A stretch of DNA of 64,000 nucleotides from Symsagittifera roscoffensis (taxonomy: Eukaryota; Xenacoelomorpha; Acoela; Convolutidae). Shown here piece after piece: positions 1 through 9,794 of this stretch. The notes under the pieces were generated by a model, which was given only the letters and a program-made list of their open reading frames with translations, had not been told where the DNA came from and searched no databases. Location of the stretch: NCBI RefSeq assembly GCF_963678635.1, contig NC_087062.1:88013845-88077844 (forward strand), read 5' to 3'. Position 1 is the stretch's first letter; each line of letters starts with the position of its first letter. A program made the translations under genes and the position numbers.

Positions 1-3000
1 GCTGCAAGAGTGATCATTGTGGCGGGATCAGACTTCGAAGGAACGTCTCCCAAGTTGTTCTGGCCGGAGACTCTGGTATACTCTTTGCCAGGAGCCGAAT
101 TGAACCAGATGTTGACCCTAGTGGTGGCAATAAAGTCGGAGATGCCCTGTGAACCTGAGCTGCTATTGTTTGCAGGAATGAATGACCACCTGCACGCGAT
201 GGGACTTCTTGAGCAACTGAAGGGCAAGGAGATTCCGACATCGAAGAAGATATGGGAGGCTATTCAGGCGTTATTTGCGGCGATGAATGAGGTACAAGAG
301 AACGTAGCCTCGAGATTTGGGTCCAAGACAAAGGTGGTGTTTACCACATCCCCAGGATACGCCAGCATGCCACCCGCCCTACAATTCGTGTATGCGGTCT
401 TAATCTTGATAGCGGAAGGGAGTGAATGGCGGATTCTGATGGCAGCCCCCAATCGAGAGCTGGAGCCAGTAAACTTGAGACTTTACAGATCAGAATTACC
501 AGCGGCATGGGCTGACATATCTCATGCGCTGAGGGGCTTTTACGGACTAGCCGACGTCTTGATTGTATTGGATGAGGTACTCTTGCTAGAGATATCGAAC
601 TTTGCTAGACAACTCAAGTTCAGCCCAGTCATCGGGGACGACCACCCGGCAATAAACCAGTTGACGGCCAGCCTGTGGTTCCGGAGTATGGATGTGAGAG
701 TCGCAAATTCCACCAGTAGGACTAGAGGTCCCAGCAACGAGAGAAGAAATGTGGTCGAGACGGAGAAACAGTTAGAATCGATGAAATATCGCTTGACTCA
801 AGAGGATGGCTGGTGGCCATTCCTGACACCAAGGCTGGAGAACGTCACGAATAAGACGAGGGAGGAAGCACCACTCCTCGTGAAACAAATCTGGAGTTTT
901 CTAGAGAAGCAACTGGAGCTAGCGGAAACGAGAGACATGACGGTGGTTAGATTTGTCTCGGCCGCCAATGAAGTGACGATTGGAGGATTTTGGAGAGAGC
1001 ACGCCAACGGCGAATTGAAGACTAGGAGAGATTACGAGATTCTCAAGTTCTTGAGTCCTTGCTGGGAGAGAGAATTCTTGGCAGGAGTGTTCGGCACCAC
1101 GGCGACTATCTTCGGAGCCTTCGTACAGGAGATACTGGGCATGTCCATCAGCCTGCTCTTGGCCCTGTATTTGGTTTACCCCAGATACTTGTTCAACATG
1201 GGCCCAGCATACATGTTTAGTCGAGGAGTGGAGACACTTCGAGTTGATGGGTATCTGGCACTAGTACTCTTGACCCATGGGGAATTGGTATCGTTTCATC
1301 GGTTAATGGAGTATGGAGAACCTCTGTCTATGGGGAGAGTCCACACGAGCATTGAAACCAGCTCCTACAAGTGTGCCGCAGGGTTGAAGACACTGCTGGT
1401 GCAATACCTCATGATGCAGAATCGATACATGACGGGTGAAGATGAGAACCCAACCTCGAGAGAAGAATGGGAGAAGGCGAACAGAGGGATGCCTCTGTTG
1501 ACGGACCTGTGCCTGGCAATGAGGTCGGACCCAATGGGGATAATCCGGGGTCTAGAGGAGGTGGTGACCTGCATCTATGGTCCAGCAGTGACGTACGCGT
1601 TTCCAGATCCCCTGGTGATAACGTATCGTCACTCGGTGACGCACTTGAGTCTCATCAGCGTACTGGATGGTACAGCGCTGAATTGGTGTCAGCAGGAAGT
1701 GCTCAGGGCGCGTATGAGCAACACGGTACTCTTCGGAAAAGTGAAAGATGCTGAGATGATGGTGTGCAACTTCAGGGGACAAATGCAATGCAGAATGGGA
1801 GGCAAGCGAGAGGGCCCCATTGAAATGTATCCAAAGTTTTGGAACCTAAACCCATTGACGGCCAACGGACAAGAAGTCTTGAGAATCCCCGCCTGGAAGG
1901 AGTGCTTTGCACTAGTCAAGAGGGAGCTGGAGGCCATAATGGAGAAAGAAATCCTACCAGCCACCATGCCTGAGTTCCCGACAGTCAGGAGGATGACCTT
2001 GGGAATGAATAGTCCCTTGGTGGTTCCCTCCATAATGGCGAAGATGATGACGGAGGAAACGCAGAGGCATTTCACGGATGGCTGGGATCCCCTGTTCATC
2101 GGCTACACGGCGGCAGTCTACTTCCACACCAGCGAGAGGAAGGTAAATTCGTGGACGACGCAAGCGAAAAAGAGTAGAGGTTCGCAGCCTCCTGGATATG
2201 AGGTGCGGAAAGTCTTGAGGACTCTTGAAAAGGAAGGACTTGAGAATATGCTACCCATATGGGATGATGGCAGGATGATCGTGATGGAGGGACACGTCGC
2301 ATTGGTGGACGAAATGAAATTTGCCACGAGAAACTACAAGGCACCCTATGGCTTGGAACAAGTAGAGGTGACACAGGAGGGAACAGAACTAGATGCAGCA
2401 GGTCAACTGCATGTAGCCCTGACGGAATATAAAAAGCTGGATCCCACGACACCGTCACCACTGTCTGTAGACACGCCTGGAGACAAGAGGAGTCGACCCG
2501 TTGAGGATCGATTCAAAAGAATTCTCGAGAGAAGAAGAAATGAATCAGAGGAAGAGAGTATGGATGAAACTCTCAGTGAAGCTGGAGAAGACATGGAGGT
2601 GGGGAATACACCTGAACAAGGGCCATCAGGGGAGGAACTCACCACTCAAGAGCTGTTGAAAGACTTGAGCGAAGAGAATTGGGCAGATACTGCCACACCG
2701 CCTCTGAACCCGTCCCCGCGGAAGAACCTAGAGTTGCCATTGGCAGGTGAGACCTTCAATATGGGGATGTTACTCTTGAGCTCGGAGGAAAGGGAGAAGA
2801 ACACGTTCGAAGGGAACAGGGACATATTCTTGGGATCTCTCGAGGATGACGCTTGGCAGGAATTCCTGGGGGAATTCAATCGAGAAGTGGGCAGCGAGAC
2901 GACGCTGGACAAGTTCAAGAAGGAACTGTGGGACGCAGTAGTGAGATTCGGGGAACCGCTCCTCATAGGAACGGGCCTGGATGAGAAAGCAAGAAGAGAG

Positions 3001-6000
3001 CTGCTGAACAAGCTAGTGGAGCTGAGGAATGCACGATCGAAGACTAGAAAAGAGAAATGTGAGGACAGCTCTACTCTGAAACAAAAAACTGTGGATAAAA
3101 TGGTTGATGGTATAAAAAGGGATAAGGCTGGGACTAGTAATATGATTAAAAGTACTAATATCCTTAAGGCTCGAGCAGGGGGGAGGCAAGAGTTGGAAGG
3201 AGTGGATGGAGAGGTCGAATCAATGATGATAGCCACAACACCCTCGAGCAGAGATGTGAAGACTCGCAAGAGGAAGAGAGAAGTGGAAGGATGGGGTAGT
3301 CCTTCAGTGGATGCTGTTTCGGAAGGAAACTTGAGAGAGACGGCGCCCATCATTTTGGCCCGATGCAAGACGGCGGCATACAAGAACAGCTCGGAGCTCA
3401 GGAAACCACTTGAAGTAGAAAAGGAAATAGAGGTTTCCACCAGTTCGACGTCAGAAGAAGACTTCAAGCCGCAGAAGGTAAACGTGAAGAGAGGTTCAAC
3501 GAACGGACAGGTAGGGGAAGTGGAGATCGGCAAAGAATGGATCTCGAAGGCACATCAGGACATGGGCAAACAAGTGACGAGTGATCCATTGGAGAGGAAC
3601 AAGACGAGGAACACTTCCCGGACGTGGTGGGTGGCCCTCGAAACATTGAAGGAAATGGAGGACTGCTTGAAGAAGTTGGACAGTGGAATAGCTCGCAGGC
3701 GACGCAATTGGGCCACCCAGCAAAAAGCCGAGGTTAATAAGATAGAGATGGCAAGTCATCTGAAGAGGTCCTGGCAGAGTTTGTTGAAGGATCATTTTGA
3801 AGAGGCGATGAGAACATCCTCATCAGCACCGCCACTAATGGCGAATCCCTTCGTTAGAACTGCGGGACAATTAATGTTCACCTGGAGTCTGGTGGGAATA
3901 GAGTTGGAGACATTGACCTCATATGACAGGCTGAAGTTGGGAAGCAAGAAGCTAGAGGTGTATCAGGCACTGATGCAACACGTGGCCAGGGACAATTCAG
4001 GCTTGAGCCTGGCTAGAAGAAAAGATGCCACATGTTTCTTGAGATGGATAATGTCAATGATGTCTGATAGCACCATCCTGGCATGCCACCAGAGAGCAAG
4101 TGGAAATAAAACCATGGAGAGAAGAGTCTCAACGATCATCTTGAACGTATATCAGAGTACAGGAATAGAGAAAGAAGATGGCTCCAGAGTATCCTTGGAG
4201 AACCATCGAAAGCTGGACGAGGTACGGAGGTTCTCTAATAAGAAGTTCGAGGAAGAACATGATGTTCACCGTAACCTGGCCTCGTCAGAGCAGTACTCGA
4301 GACTCAGCGAGAAGGGAGAATACCAATATGTGTCTGGAGTGATGGGAATAGCCTACAATCCCTTCTTAGACTCAGAAGCTGGAGGAGCCCACAGAAACCA
4401 TGAGGTAGCGGAGCTACTGAAGTTTTGGACAGAAAGAATAATGGAAATGGACGCGGTGGAAAAAGAGGGGCCGAGCCTGGGCCTGATTCTTGAGAAAACA
4501 CCAGAGGTGATAAGCATACCGCGCTCAAACAAGAGAGTTGAAGTGAACATGGGCGGTGGAAATGGCTTGTTAACCACGAACTTGGGAGTGGTATGGAAGC
4601 TATTAAGACCCTCCTGGTGTCCACATCCCCATGCGAGTCTGATCGAGGAAACCACTGAGCGAGTGAGGTTGGCACCAACGGAAGATGAAGATCTGGCGAA
4701 GTTGAGTGTGCTGCATAAGCTAATCACGCCCCAGATGCAAGAGCCAAGCGAAAGGACGAGCGACCCAGGGTCAGCAAAGAAATTGGAGCCGGGTAGTTGT
4801 CTGGATTCGACGTGTGGGAACGGAGAGCACATCTGCGATGGACGGTCATGCGTCAGAATACTGTCGTTTCAAAAAGAAGACCTGGTCACTTGGTTCGAAG
4901 ACATCACAGAAAGGGAGAAAAGTGAAGTGCAAATAATAGCGGAATGTTACGCGAGAACCACGGTGAATATAGCGACAGCTCTCGGATTCTTCTCGAGAAT
5001 GTGTGGTCTGCAGGCACTGGAGAGATTGGAGTCTGAACATCATTTAGTGACGGCGTTGAGCGTAGAATCATGGCCCGGGGTGTTGCAGGTGACTCAAAAA
5101 CACATCCGGAGCTGGAAGGTTGGTCTTGAGGCGGAAATGGGATTTCCCTTGAGCGAAGCTTATGGCTTGCCATTGAACGCGAAATCGCTGATAGGGTCAA
5201 TGATGGCCAACTTGTGCGGAAGTCACTACCCGCTACACATGGCGATGGTGGAAGTGTCCAGCCAGAGAATACTGGTGGACAAGGCCTTCTCAGTGCCCAA
5301 GTGCGTGAGGTTGGCTCGGATGTCGCATCACTCGCACAAGTTGTTGAGAAAAATCAAAGGGACAGTACCAAAAGAATTGAGAGATGACTTGAGTGAAATC
5401 TGGGGAGAAGATCTTCTGAAGTTGGAAAGAGAAAACACGAGCGATCACGAGAGACAAAATGTGATCGGAAAACCTGTGGGAGGTACTCCGAACCTGGAAG
5501 ATAACGACACGATGCACGAGAAAATGATGGAGATTGAGCCTCTCTTGGAAGCCTCAGGGGAGCGTAATCTCAGGAGCATTGAGATCTCTCATGGGGAATG
5601 CCCATGCCACTGTTTGGCACAAACGGTGTGGTACCCAGATCACAAGAACCTTTGCCTGGTGTGGGACGTGGAAGAGATTCGGTCGATCGGACTACCGGAT
5701 CACCGGCAGAAGGTGACGCTCTTAGTAGTGAGTACGATGTTAGCTCTGAGATGGATAGAAGAGAACATAACGAAGTATAGGGAGGCGACGACGCCAACGG
5801 CTGAGTCAATATACGCGATAGACTACAGCAGGAGACTTGAGTTGTTTGAGACTGCGTGCAAGGTATTCGCCATACCGATGGAAGTCAGACACGTATGGAG
5901 CCGCTTGAGGTACTTTCCGTGGTTTCGGGCGACACTGACGTCTTGGTTGTACATGACAACGAAAGATCACATGAGAAAATATCAAAAAGAGTATCGACAG

Positions 6001-6384
6001 TTCCAGGCCGAGATTGGGCCGGAAGCTTTCAAGAGACCCCTGCTAACCCATCGTAATGCGATCACGACAGGATGGAAAAGAGTGGGCAAGATGTCTAGAG
6101 ACAATACCAAAGCGAGGGAGTCGATACTAGAGGAAGACCTGGCGAAGAACGTGAGCTTGAGCCTGCACAACTCCTTTTGCTTGAACCGAGAAGCTAGGGT
6201 GAAGGCACTACCCAACCAAGCAAAGAGATTGCAGGAGCAGAGAGAATGGATGCGATCCTATGAACAGCTGAAGGCTTGGGAGGAGATTGTGATTAGTTCC
6301 GATGATGAAGAGGAACTGTTGAGACAGTTTGCCGCATCTAGCACTTCAGGATGCAGTACCTCCAAGACGAAGAGTACGAGATGA
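1..6384 (+). CDS. ORF3 of element A, 5'-partial giant SGNH-domain protein
   Basis: The frame is open from base 1 to the TGA at 6382-6384, giving 2,127 codons with no stop. The true start lies left of the window: the first codons (AAR) match the middle of ORF3 in element B. The region begins in an SGNH-hydrolase-like domain with AGSDFEG (residues ~5-11 from base 10) and AGMNDHLH (~55-62). A hydrophobic stretch near nt 1140-1220 follows, then a long acidic, low-complexity middle (nt ~2500-3600), a cysteine cluster CLDSTCGNGEHICDGRSC (nt ~4798-4852) and a second one near nt 5590-5670. The C terminus EIVISSDDEEE (nt 6283-6315) looks like a SUMO-interaction motif. I recognise no other family. Against element B most differences are at third codon positions, so this was a working protein. 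Its role in the element (particle, nuclear or other) is unknown. Confidence 0.88.
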   Translation, partial: AARVIIVAGSDFEGTSPKLFWPETLVYSLPGAELNQMLTLVVAIKSEMPCEPELLLFAGMNDHLHAMGLLEQLKGKEIPTSKKIWEAIQALFAAMNEVQENVASRFGSKTKVVFTTSPGYASMPPALQFVYAVLILIAEGSEWRILMAAPNRELEPVNLRLYRSELPAAWADISHALRGFYGLADVLIVLDEVLLLEISNFARQLKFSPVIGDDHPAINQLTASLWFRSMDVRVANSTSRTRGPSNERRNVVETEKQLESMKYRLTQEDGWWPFLTPRLENVTNKTREEAPLLVKQIWSFLEKQLELAETRDMTVVRFVSAANEVTIGGFWREHANGELKTRRDYEILKFLSPCWEREFLAGVFGTTATIFGAFVQEILGMSISLLLALYLVYPRYLFNMGPAYMFSRGVETLRVDGYLALVLLTHGELVSFHRLMEYGEPLSMGRVHTSIETSSYKCAAGLKTLLVQYLMMQNRYMTGEDENPTSREEWEKANRGMPLLTDLCLAMRSDPMGIIRGLEEVVTCIYGPAVTYAFPDPLVITYRHSVTHLSLISVLDGTALNWCQQEVLRARMSNTVLFGKVKDAEMMVCNFRGQMQCRMGGKREGPIEMYPKFWNLNPLTANGQEVLRIPAWKECFALVKRELEAIMEKEILPATMPEFPTVRRMTLGMNSPLVVPSIMAKMMTEETQRHFTDGWDPLFIGYTAAVYFHTSERKVNSWTTQAKKSRGSQPPGYEVRKVLRTLEKEGLENMLPIWDDGRMIVMEGHVALVDEMKFATRNYKAPYGLEQVEVTQEGTELDAAGQLHVALTEYKKLDPTTPSPLSVDTPGDKRSRPVEDRFKRILERRRNESEEESMDETLSEAGEDMEVGNTPEQGPSGEELTTQELLKDLSEENWADTATPPLNPSPRKNLELPLAGETFNMGMLLLSSEEREKNTFEGNRDIFLGSLEDDAWQEFLGEFNREVGSETTLDKFKKELWDAVVRFGEPLLIGTGLDEKARRELLNKLVELRNARSKTRKEKCEDSSTLKQKTVDKMVDGIKRDKAGTSNMIKSTNILKARAGGRQELEGVDGEVESMMIATTPSSRDVKTRKRKREVEGWGSPSVDAVSEGNLRETAPIILARCKTAAYKNSSELRKPLEVEKEIEVSTSSTSEEDFKPQKVNVKRGSTNGQVGEVEIGKEWISKAHQDMGKQVTSDPLERNKTRNTSRTWWVALETLKEMEDCLKKLDSGIARRRRNWATQQKAEVNKIEMASHLKRSWQSLLKDHFEEAMRTSSSAPPLMANPFVRTAGQLMFTWSLVGIELETLTSYDRLKLGSKKLEVYQALMQHVARDNSGLSLARRKDATCFLRWIMSMMSDSTILACHQRASGNKTMERRVSTIILNVYQSTGIEKEDGSRVSLENHRKLDEVRRFSNKKFEEEHDVHRNLASSEQYSRLSEKGEYQYVSGVMGIAYNPFLDSEAGGAHRNHEVAELLKFWTERIMEMDAVEKEGPSLGLILEKTPEVISIPRSNKRVEVNMGGGNGLLTTNLGVVWKLLRPSWCPHPHASLIEETTERVRLAPTEDEDLAKLSVLHKLITPQMQEPSERTSDPGSAKKLEPGSCLDSTCGNGEHICDGRSCVRILSFQKEDLVTWFEDITEREKSEVQIIAECYARTTVNIATALGFFSRMCGLQALERLESEHHLVTALSVESWPGVLQVTQKHIRSWKVGLEAEMGFPLSEAYGLPLNAKSLIGSMMANLCGSHYPLHMAMVEVSSQRILVDKAFSVPKCVRLARMSHHSHKLLRKIKGTVPKELRDDLSEIWGEDLLKLERENTSDHERQNVIGKPVGGTPNLEDNDTMHEKMMEIEPLLEASGERNLRSIEISHGECPCHCLAQTVWYPDHKNLCLVWDVEEIRSIGLPDHRQKVTLLVVSTMLALRWIEENITKYREATTPTAESIYAIDYSRRLELFETACKVFAIPMEVRHVWSRLRYFPWFRATLTSWLYMTTKDHMRKYQKEYRQFQAEIGPEAFKRPLLTHRNAITTGWKRVGKMSRDNTKARESILEEDLAKNVSLSLHNSFCLNREARVKALPNQAKRLQEQREWMRSYEQLKAWEEIVISSDDEEELLRQFAASSTSGCSTSKTKSTR

Positions 6385-6814
6385 ATGGGCAAATCGGATG
6401 GATCTTGAGTCTTGAGAGGGAAGGGGGGCTTGAGTGTGAATCCGAGTGAAACTTGGATCCACGAAAAAGAAATTTTAACAAAGCAAATATTGTTACTAAT
6501 ATACTATATTTATTATATAAATCGAAATGCTGCATGACAATTTCCTGATTGAATAGGACAAAAGAGATTTTTAAATGATTGGCTTGAAAAGCGAAAATTC
6601 AAGGGTGCAGGTGTATGCAGATTTTGGTTGCTGTTTAGCAATAGTGTGAAAATTTTAAATGGCTGTGAATTTTGGGGTGTAGATAAGCTTAAGTCTGCTG
6701 CAAACTTCTGTAAATGACCACTGGCACTGTATCTTGAGCAACACTCGGTTTTTCTGGGACTCACTGGCAGAAGACAGCACGCGATGAGGACATCGATCTC
6801 GAGTCCGGGGAGTA
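6385..6814 (+). other. 3' UTR and polypurine tract region of element A
   Basis: This stretch lies between the ORF3 stop and the 3' LTR. It has no ORF and aligns with the equivalent stretch of element B (9794-9356, reverse). Both copies end in GAGTCCGGGGAGTA directly before the LTR (6801-6814 here), the place where a polypurine tract primes plus-strand synthesis. The tract is only moderately purine-rich, so the exact primer is inferred from position and conservation. Confidence 0.6.
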
Positions 6815-7698
6815 TGTGCCAGTCGGTCATATTTGGAAGTTTGACCTTGAGAAGAGCAGAAAACACTTGATTTTGGAGTGAAATTTAATTTTTCAAAATT
6901 TCGAATGGAACATGTCATGCACGATTTTCTCGCGATAACTGAAAATCAGAAAAAGAAATCAGAACAATTTTAGAACAATTGCGGGGAAGTTGTCAAATAA
7001 AAACGAGTGGGAAATTGCTATTCGCAATTTCCATCATAGTGAACAAGAGTAGAGCTGTCCTATCTGAAATAGAAGACAGAGTATTCCCGAGAGAGTAATT
7101 ATTCGAACTAGACCAGAGTGAACCTTCGACGGAAAGGTGGACAGCTTGAGTGTCCCAATGGTCCACATAAAACTTCGTTCTTGAGTTCAAACTTACCTTT
7201 GTCATTCAAACTGATAAACATTGAACTTATCTAGTTACCATAGTTAATTCTAGAGTTGCTCACCCATTTAATTACTTCCTGTGCTTGAGCGCATCAACAT
7301 GTGAGTCCTTAATTTAAATTTCTAGAGTGTGTTTTATGATTGTTATGTTGAGGTAAGGCGAGTTTTAGTTTGATCCATCTGAAATGGATCAAAGTTCCAC
7401 TGTCTAGTAAAAAAGCAACTTAACGGATTGTTCCAACCCGGTTTTTAACGGCGTTCATGTATTTTGGGTATTTTGAGACCTAAGTATGGGGACGTTCTTA
7501 ATTCTAGAGTGGGGGGATATTTTGGTAGTAGCCTTAAGCAGTAGCGGGTCGTAGTCTCATGTCACAAGCGAACCGAATTGGCTCCGACTGATTTGAGGCG
7601 GAAAAACACAAGAGATAGTGTCCCTGACTCCTGAGCCAATAGTTATAGGGCCTATTTTTCTTAAGCCTCATGTGTGACTGTAGTAGACGAATGTTACA
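6815..7698 (+). repeat. 3' LTR of element A (884 bp)
   Basis: The LTR starts TGTGCCAGTCGGTC and ends GAATGTTACA, so the termini are TG...CA. The edges are fixed by comparison with both LTRs of element B, which start and end with the same bases. The AATAAA at 6996-7001 is a possible polyadenylation signal. The sequence is about 80% identical by eye to the element B LTRs. The 5' partner lies outside the window, so target-site duplication cannot be tested. Confidence 0.87.
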
Positions 7699-8468
7699 AA
7701 TTACAAACAAAAATACATTATCCGTCATATAGTGAAAACCAAGAGGTCCGTATATTGTTGGAAGAGCATTGCGAATTGTAACGGTTGTGCCGCTACAACA
7801 TTACCTGATTCTGTCAGACAGAAAGTTTTGACCTAAGAACTGCGCAGTATAAGTTGAAGCAGCCGATAACACATACACTGAACCCAAAACAAATAAAAGT
7901 ATTCGAAATCAGACTTGAAAAAAGACATATACAGAGCTTTCAATTATGGCTTAAAAAATCTAAAATTGAAAGAAAATCCATGCTTTAGAATGTAAACCAA
8001 TTAAAAAGAGCACCAGATAATTGTGACGTTCCACCAGAATGGCGGTCAAAATGCATGACGAAATCAAAATTTCTTGAAATAGTTTATTGGCGAGATTGGC
8101 TGTTTCAGTGGATTGACGGTCTTATTTGATAAACTGATCGAATTAGGAGAGGTCGAATTTTAACTGACATGTGGAATTTTAAAAATCGATTGTAAAGACA
8201 CGATTTATATATGTGCGAATACAGAAAAAAAGCGAAAATTATCAGAACAACGATTTTCGCTAGTAGAGAACAGACCTAAGACACGAATTGAAAGGATGGT
8301 CAATATTATTGTTGGAAGAGCATTGCGAATTGTAACGGTTGTGCCGCTACAATCGTTACGGAGCAATTCCCGGTAATTCGGAGGGGATATTTGGAGGACT
8401 TTACTACCCTTCCAGAATGACGGCACAACCGTTCTTCGTCCGGATACGAGAAAGCGGAAGGGTCTCGG
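7699..8468. other. Spacer between the two tail-to-tail retroelements
   Basis: These 770 bp separate the 3' LTR of A from the 3' LTR of B. No convincing gene is seen. The stretch contains a 45-bp direct repeat (7754-7798 and 8308-8352). The second copy is followed at 8418 by a short inverted echo of its GGTTGTGCCG core. It is either host DNA into which both elements inserted, or the remains of a further mobile sequence. Confidence 0.6.
7754..8352. repeat. 45-bp exact direct repeat, 509 bp apart
   Basis: Positions 7754-7798 and 8308-8352 carry the same 45 bases, starting ATTGTTGGAAGAGCATTGCG and ending GCCGCTACAA. The flanks differ on both sides apart from a single extra T upstream. The repeats bracket 509 bp of unassigned sequence, as an insertion with a long target duplication or a segmental duplication would. 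Confidence 0.85.
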
Positions 8469-9355
8469 TGTAACAGTCGCCTACTTTAGTCACATGAGGC
8501 TTAAGAAAAATAGGCCCTATAACCATTGGCTCAAGAGTCAGGGACACTATCTCTTGTGTTTTTCTACCTCAAGAACGGTCGGAGCCAATTCGGTTCGCTT
8601 GCGACATGAGACTAGAACCCGTTACAGCTTAAAGGCCACTACCAAAATACCCCCCCCACACTCTAGAAATAAGAACGTCCCCATACTTAGGTCTCGAAAT
8701 ACCCAAAATACATGAACGCCGTTAAAAACCGGGTCGGAACAATCCACTTAGTTACTTTTTATTGGACAGTGGAACTTTGATCCATTTCAGATGGATCAAC
8801 CTAAAACTCGCCTTATCTCAACATAACTATCATAAAATACACTCGAGAAATTTAAATTGAGAACTCACATGTCGATGCGCTTGAGTATGAGGAGTAATTA
8901 AAAGATAAGCAGCACGAGAATTAAATGATATAACTAAATAAGTTTGATGCTAATTAGTTTTAGCAACAGAAGTAAGTTCTGTCTCAAGAATCAAAGTTTC
9001 TGTATGAACCATCGGGACACTCGAGTTGTCCTCTCTTCCATTGAATGTTCACTCTGTTCCGTTCGAATAATCGTCCTTTCTCAAGTCTGTGTTCTATTCT
9101 CCTATTTTCGGGATAAGACAGCTCTACTCTCTTATTATTTTGTATCGAGAAATTGCGAATAGCAATTTCCTGCCTTTTTCTTGAGTAGTTTCCCGCAATT
9201 GTTAATTCGGTCGTTCTGATTTTTCCCTTTGCGTTTTCAGTTGGTTCGAGAAAACTGAGCATGACAGGCTCCATTCGAAATTTTTAAAATTAAAACTTCA
9301 CTCCAAAATTACGTGTTTCTCAAGGTCAAACCTCCAGACATGACCGACTGGCACA
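8469..9355 (-). repeat. 3' LTR of element B (887 bp)
   Basis: On the plus strand it runs from TGTAACAGTCGCC to GACCGACTGGCACA. It matches 30266-31150 with about 20 single-base or small-indel differences by eye (~98%). The right edge is set where the two LTRs diverge: here the internal TACTCCCC follows, at 31151 the genomic CGGGAAAA. Confidence 0.93.
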
Positions 9356-9794
9356 TACTCCCCGGACTCGAGATCGATGTCCTCATCGTGTGTTGTCATC
9401 TGCCAGTGAGTCCCAGAGAACCGAGTGTTGCTCAAGATACAGTGCCAGTGGTCATTTACAGAAGTTTGCATCGGACTTAAGTTTATCTACCTTCCAAAAT
9501 TCACAACCATATAAAATTTTCACACTATCGCTAAACAGCAATCAAAATCTGCACACCCCTGCACCCATGAATCCCCGCTTTTTAAGCTGGTAATTTTAAA
9601 AATTCTTTTGTCCTATTCAATCAGGAAATTGTCATGCATCATTTTGATTTATATAATAGATCTATCATATTAATAACAATATCTTATTCGTCTAAAATTT
9701 CTTTTTCGTGAACCCGGATTTCATCCGAGTTCACCCTCGAGCCCCCTCCCTCTCAAGACTCAAGACTCTAGAAGTTTCCTTTCGAGCCACCGGC
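9356..9794 (-). other. 3' UTR and polypurine tract region of element B
   Basis: This is the counterpart of 6385-6814 and aligns with it on the opposite strand. It contains the shared GAGTCCGGGGAGTA directly next to the LTR (reverse of 9356-9369). No ORF longer than background is seen. Confidence 0.6.

Larger units (their letters stand above)
1..7698 (+). mobile_element. Element A: LTR retrotransposon, 5' part outside window
   Basis: This is the right-hand part of a Gypsy-type LTR retrotransposon on the plus strand. It is recognised because its ORF, 3' untranslated region and LTR all match the complete element B at 8469-31150 in the opposite orientation. Seen here are the end of ORF3 (to 6384), a 430-bp 3' UTR and the 3' LTR (6815-7698, TG...CA). 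By analogy with B, roughly 14 kb (gag-pol, leader, 5' LTR and the start of ORF3) lie left of the window. The LTRs of A and B differ by perhaps 20% by eye, so A and B are different subfamilies, not copies of one recent insertion. Confidence 0.9.

Noticed and set aside
1140-1240. ORF3 as an envelope glycoprotein because of a hydrophobic stretch
   Set aside because: There is no signal peptide, no furin-like site, no fusion-peptide plus C-terminal anchor arrangement, and the C terminus is acidic and soluble. An SGNH domain and coiled coil argue for another role.
2646-3533. 295-codon minus-strand ORF and many similar antisense ORFs over ORF3
   Set aside because: They are mirror frames of a real coding region whose codon bias avoids stops on the other strand. 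They carry no domain, are Ser/Leu-rich and lack start context.
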